Translations under genes and position numbers: made by a program
Source: Blastocatellia bacterium
GTDB taxonomy: Bacteria; Acidobacteriota; Blastocatellia; UBA7656; JADIYM01
Direction: 5' to 3'
Assembly: GCA_016705245.1 (NCBI GenBank)
Contig: JADIYM010000017.1
Span: 62,001-126,000 of the forward strand
DNA: 64,000 bases
Notes under the pieces: model-generated
Databases searched by the model: none
What the model saw: the letters and a program-made list of their open reading frames with translations, nothing else
What the model was told of the DNA's origin: nothing
Shown: positions 37,145-45,156 of the stretch, piece by piece
How the letters are laid out: every line of letters begins with the position of its first letter
Position numbering within the stretch: the stretch's first letter is position 1

Positions 37145-39121
37145 TCAGATCTGTGTCAGCCGAGGTCCTTCTCTTCGCAGTCGGACGACCGTCGCGCGGC
37201 CGGAGGGATCTGACACCCGGAGGAAGCGGATCGCGCCGTCGGGCCAGGAATCGGCGAGGGTCATCTCGCCGATCCGGCCCTTCTGGACGAGTCGGGTACC
37301 ACCCCGCCCGATCTTCGGCGGCGACGCGAGCGTCACCCACGCTCCCGTCGCGTCCGTCAGCTCGAGCAACGACCCGTCCGCGAACGACACCGCGGCCCCC
37401 GCCGCGAGGTCGATTCTCATCTTCTTCCCGATCCGGAAGCGAGCGCCGGCGAGATCCGCCGAGCTCATCGGAACGTCAAGCGTCGCATCACCCATCCGCA
37501 CGCCAAAGTCCGGTCCGATCAGGTCCGGGTTCAGCCTGCCCTGGCCGGTCAACACCCACCCCTTCAGGTCGACGATCGCCCGAAACGCACGGCGGTAGAT
37601 CAGTCGGACGTCGACGCGAGCCGCGGCGTCCGCCTCGGGCACGTCCACGACATAGCTCGACCAATCCGTCGCGCCCGCCGGAATCCGGTTGTCCGACTTC
37701 ACGGCCGTCGCTTCCGTGAAGAACACGTTGTCGTTCACGCCGTCCGTCAGCACCTTCGTGAATCCGCGGCCCGGAAGCCCGGCATAATACCCGGCTCCCG
37801 GGTCGCCGGAGCCGGCCCACACCGGCACCGTCTCGGACGCGTCGAGGTCGAACGGCAGCCCCACGCCATCCGGGCTCGTCGCATCTACGAGAAGAATCAT
37901 GTTGCGCGTAGTCACGCCGCTCGGCACCTTGTGGCCGGTGCGGTCGTTCGTCACCGCCGCGTGGATCTCGACGCGCGATCCACTGCGTATCGCGATCACC
38001 CGCACCGTAGCCGCGTTCTTTACATAGTCGTCGGTCGTTCCCTGGAACTCGTGCGCGTGGAGCTGCGACGGATCGCGCACGACCACCCCGAACGACTCGG
38101 CCGCCGTGGTCGCACCGTTCGGGCCCATGTGACACGACTGGCACGTGCGGTAACCCGGCCCCGGCTGGGCGTACGGGCTGTCGGCCCACTCCGAATACGT
38201 CGCTTCGCTCTCGACAGAGCCTTCCTCGAGATAGTCGCCGTCGAAGTCGTGGTCGCTGTTGTCTTCGTGGCACGCCGAGCAGAGCAGGCTCGACGCGTGC
38301 AGCTCTGATCGGCTCGCTCGCATCTGGCCCGGAAACAGCGGAGCGGCGTCGGGCAGCGTGCCGAACGCCAGATCAGGGGCGCTGCGCGACATCGTCATCG
38401 CGAGCACGCCGGGAAGATCCTCGTGGATGATCCCCGACGCCTTGTGGCAGAGGTCGCAGCTGACCCCGAATTCGTAAGCCTCGCCCGAGACGGCGGCGAA
38501 GTCCGTGTGGTCGCCGGGATTGGGCGCCGCCGCGACGGGCGCGTGGCACTCCGCGCAGTCGCCGTGCAGCTCCGGATGCGCGCCCTTGAACGTGTAGCCG
38601 TTGCCGCCGGTGCCCGGCGTGCCGCTGCCGTCGTAGAGGTCCTTCACCCACGTGTTCTTCGCGGCGTTGCGATGGCCGGCATCCTGCCACTCGTCGTAGT
38701 AGCGCTGGTGGCAGAGCCTGCAGTCCTCGGGCGACCGGAAGACGTATTGTGGATCGTCGGTGAGCGGCACGGCGTCGAGCCGGAACGCGATCCCGGAATC
38801 GCCCGCGAGCACCGACAGTCCGCGGCTGAAGTACCCTGGCTTTGTCGCCGCAACGACCACGACCTCTCCGGGCTCGCGCATTGCGACGAGCGTGAAGTTG
38901 CCGTCCACATCCGACATCGTCGATTCGGTCAGGCTCGCCTGGACGTGGATGTCGGCGCCATCAACGGGCGCACCAGTCAGGTTGTCGACGACGGTGCCGC
39001 GAATCGGGACGCCGGCGGCGCGCTGCGAGGGTGGCAGCTCGAAAAAAACCACCCAGGCGAACGCGCCGGCAACGGCGCCGAGAACGATATTGCGTACTGC
39101 CGATCGGGACGGTCGAATCAC
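37145..39121 (-). CDS. Exported pentahaem cytochrome c with carboxypeptidase-regulatory-like domain
   Basis: About 658 residues from GTG 39121 (MIRPSRSAVRNIVLGAVAG...), giving a positively charged n-region and a membrane anchor/signal. Residues about 35-115 form a CarboxypepD_reg-like beta-sandwich (GTVVDNLTGAPVDGADIHV, STMSDVDGNFTLV). Five CxxCH sites follow: CRLCH, CAECH, CDLCH, CSACH and CQSCH. The C-terminal half is haem-free and beta-rich. The upstream in-frame codons to 39163 overlap a GTGAC-N4-GTCAC palindrome, which argues for the 39121 start. It is divergent from hemerythrin 1 and shares its control region. Likely role: periplasmic electron transfer under low oxygen. Confidence 0.85.
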   Translation of the reverse strand: MIRPSRSAVRNIVLGAVAGAFAWVVFFELPPSQRAAGVPIRGTVVDNLTGAPVDGADIHVQASLTESTMSDVDGNFTLVAMREPGEVVVVAATKPGYFSRGLSVLAGDSGIAFRLDAVPLTDDPQYVFRSPEDCRLCHQRYYDEWQDAGHRNAAKNTWVKDLYDGSGTPGTGGNGYTFKGAHPELHGDCAECHAPVAAAPNPGDHTDFAAVSGEAYEFGVSCDLCHKASGIIHEDLPGVLAMTMSRSAPDLAFGTLPDAAPLFPGQMRASRSELHASSLLCSACHEDNSDHDFDGDYLEEGSVESEATYSEWADSPYAQPGPGYRTCQSCHMGPNGATTAAESFGVVVRDPSQLHAHEFQGTTDDYVKNAATVRVIAIRSGSRVEIHAAVTNDRTGHKVPSGVTTRNMILLVDATSPDGVGLPFDLDASETVPVWAGSGDPGAGYYAGLPGRGFTKVLTDGVNDNVFFTEATAVKSDNRIPAGATDWSSYVVDVPEADAAARVDVRLIYRRAFRAIVDLKGWVLTGQGRLNPDLIGPDFGVRMGDATLDVPMSSADLAGARFRIGKKMRIDLAAGAAVSFADGSLLELTDATGAWVTLASPPKIGRGGTRLVQKGRIGEMTLADSWPDGAIRFLRVSDPSGRATVVRLRREGPRLTQI

Positions 39122-39128
39122 GCACGGG

Positions 39129-39170
39129 AGTTTCGCCGGTTCTGGGCGCCGCGTCTGTGACACGGGTCAC
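39129..39170 (-). promoter_or_regulatory. Predicted class II promoter of the pentahaem cytochrome gene
   Basis: The palindrome GTGAC-ACGG-GTCAC lies at 39157-39170 (centre 39163.5). On the minus strand a -10-like GAAACT occupies 39134-39129, its first base 29.5 bp from the palindrome centre, exactly the class II (-41.5) geometry. That puts +1 at about 39122, one base before GTG 39121. Confidence 0.7.
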
Positions 39171-39177
39171 GGATGCA

Positions 39178-39305
39178 CCTCTTGCGCGAAGCGCTTTGGA
39201 GTGCGGCGTGGAGCGCCGCTTTGGGTTCCCGTTGCAATTCCCCGGAATCCTCGGGAATCCAAAGCGGCGCTCCGCGCCGCACTCCAAGGCGCTTCGCGCA
39301 AGAGG
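39178..39305. repeat. R2 palindrome, copy 4 (complete)
   Basis: Placed in the middle of the divergent control region, between the cytochrome site at 39157-39170 and the hemerythrin site at 39316-39329. It insulates the two promoters by about 145 bp. Confidence 0.88.
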
Positions 39306-39315
39306 TGAGGCGCAC

Positions 39316-39357
39316 GTGACATTCGTCACTGACGACGCCGGACCCGCGGCGTAGGTT
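39316..39357 (+). promoter_or_regulatory. Predicted class II promoter of hemerythrin 1
   Basis: GTGAC-ATTC-GTCAC at 39316-39329 (centre 39322.5) and TAGGTT at 39352-39357, 29.5 bp from centre to first base. Predicted +1 is 39364, one base before ATG 39365, so the message would be essentially leaderless. Confidence 0.75.
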
Positions 39358-39364
39358 GGAGCTC

Positions 39365-39865
39365 ATGAGTCAACCCGCACCCCATCAGGACGAATCCGCG
39401 GCGCCGAGTTTCATGTCGCTGCTCGACGTGCACGATCGACTCGACGAGCTCTTTCTCCGCCATCAGGAGGCCGTCCTCCTCTTCGACGTCGAACTTTCGC
39501 GCGCCACGCTCGACGACTACGAACGAGAGCTCGTCGAGCACATGCGGTTCGAGGAAGACGCGCTGTTTCCGATCTACGAACGCGCGCTGCCGATTGCAGG
39601 CGGCGGCATCGACCTCTTCCGCAACGAACACCAGAAGCTGCTCCGGTACGTCGCCGGCATCCGGAAGTCGTTCGAGACCCTCCGGCCGCGGGAGACTGGC
39701 GGGCCGACGCGCATCATCGAACTGCTCGACTTCGAGGCGAAATTCAAGAATCTGCTGAAACATCACGACCTGCGGGAACGCAACATCCTTTATCCTGTCC
39801 TCGACCGCGTGGCCTCGCCAGCCGAGACGCGCGCGCTACTCTCGCGACCTCCCGCCGAAGCCTGA
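39365..39865 (+). CDS. Hemerythrin-like protein 1 (HHE domain)
   Basis: 166 residues, four-helix bundle. Putative di-iron ligands: LDVHDRLDELFLRHQ, EHMRFEEDALFPIYE (H-x3-E-x-D/E), NEHQKLLRYV and LLKHHDLRERNILYPVLD. Such proteins bind O2, sense or scavenge NO, or help repair iron-sulfur clusters (YtfE-like); the function here is not settled. The predicted promoter places the site exactly 42.5 bp from ATG 39365. The pentapeptide-repeat gene starts 25 bp downstream and is probably in the same transcript. Confidence 0.85.
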   Translation: MSQPAPHQDESAAPSFMSLLDVHDRLDELFLRHQEAVLLFDVELSRATLDDYERELVEHMRFEEDALFPIYERALPIAGGGIDLFRNEHQKLLRYVAGIRKSFETLRPRETGGPTRIIELLDFEAKFKNLLKHHDLRERNILYPVLDRVASPAETRALLSRPPAEA

Positions 39866-39890
39866 TTCTCCGGGGGCTCCAAACGACGAC

Positions 39891-40538
39891 ATGGAGTTCG
39901 AGCTCACGACGACGCACGGCACAACCGTCTGGCGCGGCGAGGCGCCTTCGCTCGCTGCTGCCGTCGAGGAGGCTGCGCGCGCGGGCGCGTCACTCGACGA
40001 TCTGGACCTCCACGGGGCGGACCTGCACGCGGCGAAGCTGTCCGGCGTGTCGCTTCGCGGAGCGGATCTCTCGTGCGCGGACCTGACCGAGGCTCATTTC
40101 GAGGAGGCGTGCCTCTCAGGCGCTCGACTCGACCACGCGTGCCTGTTCAAGACGAGGATGAAGCGCGTGTGGCTCGACGGCGCGTGCCTCGACGATGCGG
40201 ACATGGCGAAGGTGCGGCTCATCGAGGCGGATCTGACCGGCGCGAGCCTCGCGCGAGCAAACCTGTCGGGCGCTGCGGTAATGTGGGCGGCGCTCACTCG
40301 GGCGCATTTCGAGGACGCCGTGCTCGACCGGGCGTGCCTTAAGGGCTCGGTGCTCCGCAACGCGGTGTTGCGCGGAGCGTCGCTGCACGCAACCAACCTC
40401 CTGACGGCGGATCTCTCGTTTGCCGACTTTACGGGAGCGGATCTGGTTGGCGTCGAATGCGTGGGTGCGATCGTGACGGGGGCGATCTTCGACGAAGGCG
40501 TCGCTGAGACACTGGAGGGCACGGTAACGGAAGCCTGA
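39891..40538 (+). CDS. Pentapeptide-repeat protein
   Basis: 215 residues. After a short N-terminal strand (EFELTTTHGTTVWRGEAPSLAAAVEEA), about 28 pentapeptides of the A-[DN/x]-L-x-x pattern run from residue 40 to the end: LHGADLHAAKLSGVSLRGADL, LIEADLTGASLARANL, LLTADLSFADFTGADL. These form a right-handed quadrilateral beta-helix. An unusual number of repeats carry Cys at the second position (GACL, RACL, HACL). Soluble, no signal peptide; partner unknown. Follows hemerythrin 1 by 25 bp. Confidence 0.88.
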   Translation: MEFELTTTHGTTVWRGEAPSLAAAVEEAARAGASLDDLDLHGADLHAAKLSGVSLRGADLSCADLTEAHFEEACLSGARLDHACLFKTRMKRVWLDGACLDDADMAKVRLIEADLTGASLARANLSGAAVMWAALTRAHFEDAVLDRACLKGSVLRNAVLRGASLHATNLLTADLSFADFTGADLVGVECVGAIVTGAIFDEGVAETLEGTVTEA

Positions 40539-40559
40539 TGCGCACGATGCCTGTTGTCC

Positions 40560-40925
40560 CCGTTTTTTGAGCCGCCAGCGGTAGCGAGCGTCCCACGGAC
40601 GGTCGATCGGATCCGATCAGTTTCGTAGTTCCGCAACGACGGGTCTGCGGGTTCAGGCACCGTCCGTGGGACGCTCGCTACCGCTCGCGGCTCAAAAAAC
40701 GGGAGCCCGGCGGAGCGTCCTGCCGGGTTCATGAGCCGCGAGCGGTAGCGAGCGTCCCACGGACGGTCGATCGGTTCCGATCACTTCCGACTTTCCGCAA
40801 AGGCGAGTCCGCGGTTTCCGCCACCGTCCGCAGGCCGCTCGCTACGGCTCTCGGTTCTGTAACCCGAGGCGTCCCACAGTGCATTGCCTGGATGCATCAG
40901 AACCGCGAGCGGTAGCGAGCGGCCT
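40560..40925. repeat. R3 palindromic cluster, partly with T/A tract hairpin
   Basis: Inverted pair TTTTTTGAGCCGC...GCGGCTCAAAAAA with arms at about 40562-40600 and 40657-40699, sharing the CCCACGGACGG core. A second pair of arms lies at about 40735-40770 and 40823-40856, and a further arm near 40897-40925. The first hairpin carries a T6 on one side and A6 on the other, so it can end transcription from either direction. No gene is seen in 40539-40964. Confidence 0.75.
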
Positions 40926-40964
40926 GCGGACGGCGATCTGGCTCCGGATCCTGTGACGCGTCCC

Positions 40965-41685
40965 TCACACGTGCGCGAGGGCGCGCAGGGCGGGAAGGTC
41001 GCGGACGAGCAGCATCGACCGTCGGCTCTCGATGATCTGACGCCGCCGAAGCTGGCCGAGTGCCCTCGTTACCGTCTCGCGCGAGCTCCCGATCAGCTGA
41101 GCGAGCTCGTCGTGCGTAAGCAGAAGGCGGATCCGCACGCCCTCCTGCCACACGTTCGCCGTCAACCGTGCACCGCGCGACGAGCACCCGCGCGAGCCGC
41201 TCGAGGGCAGACCCCGACAGCGCGATCGACCTCACCTGCTCGTGCGCCTCGTGCCACGCACAGCTCAGCAATTTCGCCGCCCGGAAGCAGACTTCGCCGT
41301 ACGCCGACAGAAACCGCGTGAAGTCCTCGCGCTTGATGAACTGGAACTGGCACGGCCCGAGCGTCTGCGCCGTCAGCTCGTACGGGCGGCTCGAAATCAC
41401 GGCGCTCAGCCCGAGCACCTCGCCAGGCCCCACAACCCGCTCGATGAGCGTCTTGCCGTCGTTCGACCCGGTGAACAGCTTTACGTGCCCGGCGCAGACA
41501 ATGAAGACGCCGAGCGGCTCCTGTCCCTCGAGAAAGACGACGACGTCATCCGGAAACACCGTTGTGTATTTGATCTCGTCGAGCTGCTTCAGCGCATCGT
41601 CCGGCAGGTCGCAGAAGATCCGCTCGAAGCGCACGGTACACGTCGCACACGCTTCGGCAATGTCGAGATTGTATTGAACCCTCAC
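40965..41685 (-). CDS. FNR/CRP-family regulator with FNR-type cysteines and CRP-type recognition helix (one frameshift)
   Basis: Residues 13 and 16 (CATC), 25 (IFC) and 112 (LGPCQFQF) are cysteines in the positions of FNR C20, C23, C29 and C122, the [4Fe-4S] ligands. The cyclic-nucleotide-type beta-roll follows (VVVFLEGQEPLGVFIVCAGHVKLF, VGPGEVLGLSAV), then the dimer helix. Near 41140-41165 the frame slips by one base. The restored C-terminus is RIRLLLTHDELAQLIGSSRETVTRALGQLRRRQII. The recognition helix SRETVTR matches CRP (R-E-x3-R), predicting GTGA half-sites rather than FNR TTGAT. Overlaps the enoyl-CoA hydratase stop (ATGA). Likely sensor of O2 or NO; total about 240 residues. Confidence 0.82.
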
Positions 41686-42509
41686 GGCGCGCCTCGAACA
41701 GCGTGCGGATCCGCGCTACGGCCGCCGCCGTGCCACTTCGGTTGTCGTTTCTCGAGGAAGGCACGCATTCCTTCCTCGCAGTCGGGACATTCCAAAAGCA
41801 TGTCGGTGCAGATGCCCTCGGCAGTTCGCAAGGCATCGGCGAGCGGACGCCCGAGTCCCTCGCAAATGGCCCGCTTCAGGCCGCGCAGAACCGGACTGCT
41901 CATCGACGCGAGCCGCTCGACGATCCGGGCGGATTCGTCCGCGAGCGCCTCGTCCGCAACAGCCCGAGTGGCAAGCCCGGCGGCGACCGCTTCCGTCGCC
42001 CCGATCGGCTCGCCGAGCATCAGCAACTCGAACGTCCTCTTCGGTCCGCACATCCTCGGGAATGTCACTGCCGCCACCGGAGCGATCGCCGCGAGCTTGA
42101 TCTCGGGCTGGCCGAACCTGGCGCTCTCAGCGCACACGACGAAATCGCACGACGTCGCGAGCTCGCACCCGCCGCCCAGTGCGACACCGTGCACGATGGC
42201 CACCGTCGGTATCTCGACCTCGCCAAGTATCTCGAGCGTCGCGCCGAACGTGCGGAGCATTTCCTCGGCGCGATCCGGGAGGTGCTCGGCGACCTCGACC
42301 CCTGCCGAGAAGACCTTTCCCTCGCCGGCGATGGTCAGCACACGTGCCGAGTCATCGTTGCGGACCGCTTCGAGGATCGGATTCAGCTCGCGCAGCATTT
42401 CGATGTTCAGCACGTTCAGGGGCGGACGGTTGAGCGCGATCGACACGACTCCGTCCGACTCACTGACGAGGAGGTGTTTGAAGTGGCCCGTGTTCATCGA
42501 TGATTCCAT
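41682..42509 (-). CDS. Enoyl-CoA hydratase/isomerase family protein
   Basis: 275 residues, crotonase fold. VSIALNRPPLNVLNIEMLRELN opens; oxyanion-hole residues are in GEGKVFSAGVEVAEH and IVHGVALGGGCELATSCDFVV; and FGQPEIKLAAIAPVAAVTFPRMCG is the catalytic region. The usual second Glu region is replaced by the 'APVAAV' pattern of the cyclohexa-1,5-diene-1-carbonyl-CoA hydratase (Dch-like) subgroup, so a role in anaerobic aromatic-ring degradation is possible but not shown. C-terminus EGMRAFLEKRQPKWHG is standard. It precedes the regulator in the same operon (4-bp overlap). Confidence 0.82.
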   Translation of the reverse strand: MESSMNTGHFKHLLVSESDGVVSIALNRPPLNVLNIEMLRELNPILEAVRNDDSARVLTIAGEGKVFSAGVEVAEHLPDRAEEMLRTFGATLEILGEVEIPTVAIVHGVALGGGCELATSCDFVVCAESARFGQPEIKLAAIAPVAAVTFPRMCGPKRTFELLMLGEPIGATEAVAAGLATRAVADEALADESARIVERLASMSSPVLRGLKRAICEGLGRPLADALRTAEGICTDMLLECPDCEEGMRAFLEKRQPKWHGGGRSADPHAVRGAP

Positions 42510-42619
42510 TTCGCATCACGCGTGAAAGATACTCTCCTGAATCTGCCAACCGCGACTTGGCAGGATCAGTACCGCGAGCGGCGCGTGCCGGCCGAGGAGC
42601 GATGACACTCCGGGTGACC

Positions 42620-42945
42620 CGCCGCGGCTGCTGACGAACTGGAGGATGGGCGGCGAGAGGTACTTCGGCATCCACGCGTCGACACCGAACCAGACGTTGT
42701 CCCACTTGTAGCAGACCGAGATGAGCTCCTCGACCCAGGGCCAGCCCGTATGCGACGCGAGAATCCGCAGCTCGGGGAAGTCGCACGCGACGCGGTCGAG
42801 GTAGATGGGAAGGCCGCAGTCGCTCGGCATGGTCTCGAGAACGTGGCCGACCTGGACCGAGACCGGTACGTCGAGCTCGACGCACTTCGCGTAGAGCGGG
42901 TACATCTTCCGGTCCGTCAGCGGAATGTCGAAGCCGTAGATGGGT
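42620..42945 (-). pseudogene. Amidohydrolase-2 (ACMSD-type) internal fragment
   Basis: Readable codons give IYGFDIPLTDRKMYPLYAKCVELDVPVSVQVGH, then LPIYLDRVACDFPELRILASHTGWPWVEELI, then NVWFGVDAWMPKYLSPPILQFVSSRG, the middle third of an Amidohydro_2 protein. The expected next block (K-V-x-F-G-T-D-W/Y-P) and the N-terminal metal site are absent. Downstream, the sequence runs into a R3-like scrap (GTACCGCGAGCGGCGCG, about 42568-42586). Upstream it joins the triple palindrome array. About 110 codons survive from a gene of about 300. Members are metal-dependent decarboxylases or hydrolases of aromatic acids. Confidence 0.75.
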
Positions 42946-42996
42946 GACAGACACGGTGTGTTCTTCCTGTTCGACGAGTGTGGCGAGGCAGACGCG

Positions 42997-43061
42997 ACTC
43001 TAGGTGACGCGTGTCCGCTGGTGCAGTGACCATGGTCACGGACCAACGTGACGCGCGTCAC
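42997..43061 (-). promoter_or_regulatory. Triple CRP-type palindrome array, 22-bp spacing
   Basis: Three sites share the GTGAC-N4-GTCAC design: 43004-43017 (GTGAC-GCGT-GTCCG, degenerate), 43026-43039 (GTGAC-CATG-GTCAC, perfect) and 43048-43061 (GTGAC-GCGC-GTCAC, perfect). Centres are 43010.5, 43032.5 and 43054.5, exactly 22 bp apart, about two helical turns, so three dimers would stack on one face. On the minus strand TAGAGT (43002-42997) is correctly placed as -10 for the middle site, pointing at the amidohydrolase remnant. Confidence 0.7.
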
Positions 43062-43063
43062 AA

Positions 43064-43119
43064 TTGCGCCGAGGCCGTCCGGTGCCCTCCAATTAGTTGC
43101 GCCGAGGCCGTCTGGTGCC
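43064..43119. repeat. Tandem 23-bp direct repeat
   Basis: TTGCGCCGAGGCCGTCYGGTGCC occurs at 43064-43086 and 43097-43119 (period 33 bp, one mismatch). It lies directly beside the triple palindrome array and is not seen elsewhere in the window. Confidence 0.8.
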
Positions 43120-43159
43120 ATCCTGGGACCCGGCTTGGGGGCTCACTAACGGATACCCC

Positions 43160-44095
43160 TCAGGAGGCCCGTGTTTCCGCATTGACCGCGTGGGAGTAGG
43201 CTTCGCGACGCGATTGCGAAGGCGCTGCCCGACGGAACATGCGGTTGATGCCGTACCACTGGCCGGGATCCTGAAGCACTGCGGCTTCGAGTGGCTTCAG
43301 CATCGCCTCGGCGATCTCGGCGGCGGTTCTATCCGGCGGCACCGACGCCACCGCCTCGAGCCGCACGCGGAAGCGCAGCGCCTGCTCGGAGAGGACCACT
43401 CCGGCAACGGCTGCGGCACCCGTCAACTGGACGAGGCGGGGTATCGCGTCGGGAATCGAAAGCTCGCGGCCGAGAAACCTGGCGTTGCAGCGCCGGATCG
43501 CGATGCCGCCGTCGGGCAATACGAAAACGAGCCGGTTGCGCGCAAGGGCGCGCACCGTCCGCAGTGCGCACGCGGCGTCTCGGGCTTCGATGAACTCGAC
43601 GTCGCGCGCCATCGCCGAGCCGCTGCCGCCGCCCTCGAAGAGGGACCGCGTCATGCCGGCGTGGATCACGGTGCACGGATAGCCGAGCAGCGGAAAGAGG
43701 CGCGGGCCAAGCAGAGGCCGGCCGAAGTGCAGGGTGAGCACGACGCAGCCCCTGCCGCCCGCGAGCGCACCGTCGATGGTAGAGCGCGCCGACGCGATGT
43801 CTTCGCGATCGACGAGGCCGAGCACCTCGTGGTCTGAGAGCCTTGCCAGCACGATCTTGTCGAGCGCGACCCACGCGCGGTGGATCTGTTGGCGTCGCAC
43901 CACGCCGGCGATCCACTCGCGCGAGCGATCGGGAAAGACGGACTCAGTGTCGGCGGCGAGGCGCTGCCCCTTCCTTCGAAGCACGACTGGAGCGAGCTGC
44001 GACGCGAGTCCATACGCCGCCTGCCGCGGCGCCGTGTTCGCGACGAGCTCGAGGACGAGGCGCGAGACACGGTTCAGCGACTGGTAAAGGCTCAC
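43160..44095 (-). CDS. LpxL/HtrB-like lysophospholipid acyltransferase
   Basis: 311 residues from GTG 44095, chosen because AAGGAG is just upstream (complement of 44100-44105). The LPLAT pattern: ALDKIVLARLSDHEVLGLVDREDIASA, then GRGCVVLTLHFGRPLLGPRLFPLLGYPCTVIHAG. The usual H-x4-D/E motif is degenerate (HFGRPL), so catalysis may be altered. NRLVFVLPDGG and CNARFLGRELSIPDAIPRLVQLTGAAAV follow, with QWYGINRMFRR at the end. It would acylate lipid A or another lipid in the inner membrane. Confidence 0.72.
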   Translation of the reverse strand: MSLYQSLNRVSRLVLELVANTAPRQAAYGLASQLAPVVLRRKGQRLAADTESVFPDRSREWIAGVVRRQQIHRAWVALDKIVLARLSDHEVLGLVDREDIASARSTIDGALAGGRGCVVLTLHFGRPLLGPRLFPLLGYPCTVIHAGMTRSLFEGGGSGSAMARDVEFIEARDAACALRTVRALARNRLVFVLPDGGIAIRRCNARFLGRELSIPDAIPRLVQLTGAAAVAGVVLSEQALRFRVRLEAVASVPPDRTAAEIAEAMLKPLEAAVLQDPGQWYGINRMFRRAAPSQSRREAYSHAVNAETRAS

Positions 44096-44279
44096 GCTGC
44101 TCCTTCGACGGACGCATCTGGGTCCCAGTGACACGACAGAGCGGGAGTCCTCGACAATGCGTTCGGTTTAGCCTGACGACCTGATGGAGAACTCGAACGT
44201 CGGACATCGTAGGGCGTCGGTCGCCGCGCCGTCTGTGACGCGTCAGCAATAGGCGCGGCGACCGACGCTCGAGCCGCCC

Positions 44280-44321
44280 GTGACCTTTGTCATTGACCGG
44301 CCATTAATGACGCCATAGGGT
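44280..44321 (+). promoter_or_regulatory. Predicted class II promoter of hemerythrin 2
   Basis: GTGAC-CTTT-GTCAT at 44280-44293 (centre 44286.5) with TAGGGT at 44316-44321, 29.5 bp from centre to first base, the same spacing as hemerythrin 1. Predicted +1 is 44328, so this message has a 5' leader of about 92 bases before ATG 44420. The remaining upstream sequence 44135-44279 shows nothing else recognised. Confidence 0.65.
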
Positions 44322-44419
44322 GTCGAGGCGGCGGATGGGGTCCCGAAGTCCTTGAATCAAGGGGCTTCAGGTGACATATCATCGAGCGCCGGAATCGAAG
44401 CGCCACGAGGAGAAGTCTG

Positions 44420-44989
44420 ATGTTACAGATCGGTCGGCCATCGCAAGGCAGAGTGGCGCACGCTCCGGACTTCAGTGATCCGCTCGGGCTTCTCGTGCAC
44501 TGTCATGTGAAGATCGAGCTCCAGCTCGAATCGCTCGAGCGGGCGGTGAGAATGCTCGCTTACGACGACGGCGAAGCGACTCCGTTCGCGATGGCGATCA
44601 TAGCGGCGGCCCGCGCGCACTTCAGCGGGCCCGCCGTCCGGCACACGGCCGACGAGGAGGCCTCGCTCTTTCCGCGGCTTCGCCGATTTGCGTCAGACTC
44701 GGAAAACGGACTGCTCGCGGCCCTGAAGGAGCTGGAGGGCCAGCATCAGGACCTCGACGTCGTGCACGCGCGATTCGACGAGCTTATCGACATCGCGGGG
44801 CCGGAACCCGGGCTGGGGCAGATCGACGTCGACGAGCTCGAGCTGACGGTGGGTGAGATGCTCGGGATCTACCGACCGCATATCCAGATGGAGAACGAGA
44901 TCGTCTATCCCGAGGCCGCCCGCATCCTGTCGCCGGACGAGCTGCTCGCCGTCGGACAGGAGATGCGCGCCCGCCGTGGACTGGCATAA
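44420..44989 (+). CDS. Hemerythrin-like protein 2
   Basis: 189 residues, four-helix bundle with candidate iron ligands LLVHCHVKIELQLESLE, AVRHTADEEASLFPRL, LEGQHQDLDVVHARF and YRPHIQMENEIVYPEA. Longer N-terminus than hemerythrin 1 (MLQIGRPSQGRVAHAPDFSDP). GAGGAG seven bases before ATG 44420 marks a conventional start. Same possible roles as hemerythrin 1 (O2/NO binding); two hemerythrins under matching promoters in 5 kb point to a shared physiological cue. Confidence 0.85.
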   Translation: MLQIGRPSQGRVAHAPDFSDPLGLLVHCHVKIELQLESLERAVRMLAYDDGEATPFAMAIIAAARAHFSGPAVRHTADEEASLFPRLRRFASDSENGLLAALKELEGQHQDLDVVHARFDELIDIAGPEPGLGQIDVDELELTVGEMLGIYRPHIQMENEIVYPEAARILSPDELLAVGQEMRARRGLA

Positions 44990-45012
44990 GGATCGGACGG
45001 TCAGTTGCTCTT

Positions 45013-45124
45013 TTGCGACTTTGCGTCTTCCTTTGCGCCTTTGCGCCTTTGCGAGAAACTCTTCAAGCCGTCGAAGAAGTTCTCGCAAAGGCGCAAAGGC
45101 GCAAAGGAAGACGCAAAGACGCAA
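45013..45124. repeat. R4 hairpin (TTTGCGCC arms)
   Basis: Arms of about 45 bp (45013-45057 and 45080-45124) made of repeated CTTTGCGCC/GGCGCAAAG words pair almost perfectly around a 22-base loop. It lies between the convergent hemerythrin 2 and tryptophanase genes. A half-arm of the same family is at 59328-59364. Confidence 0.88.
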
Positions 45125-45156
45125 GCGGACCTTGATCGAGACTGGCCCACTTCCCC

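Noticed and set aside
42514..42524. TCACGCGTGA next to the enoyl-CoA hydratase start, as an autoregulatory site
   Set aside because: Half-sites are in the reverse order to the GTGA-N6-TCAC pattern.
43097..43837. 246-codon frame antisense to the acyltransferase
   Set aside because: Begins in the direct repeat, no family resemblance, fully overlaps the LpxL-like gene.
44235..44246. GTGAC-GC-GTCAG near hemerythrin 2
   Set aside because: Only 2 bp between half-sites instead of 4, and no -10 at the expected distance.
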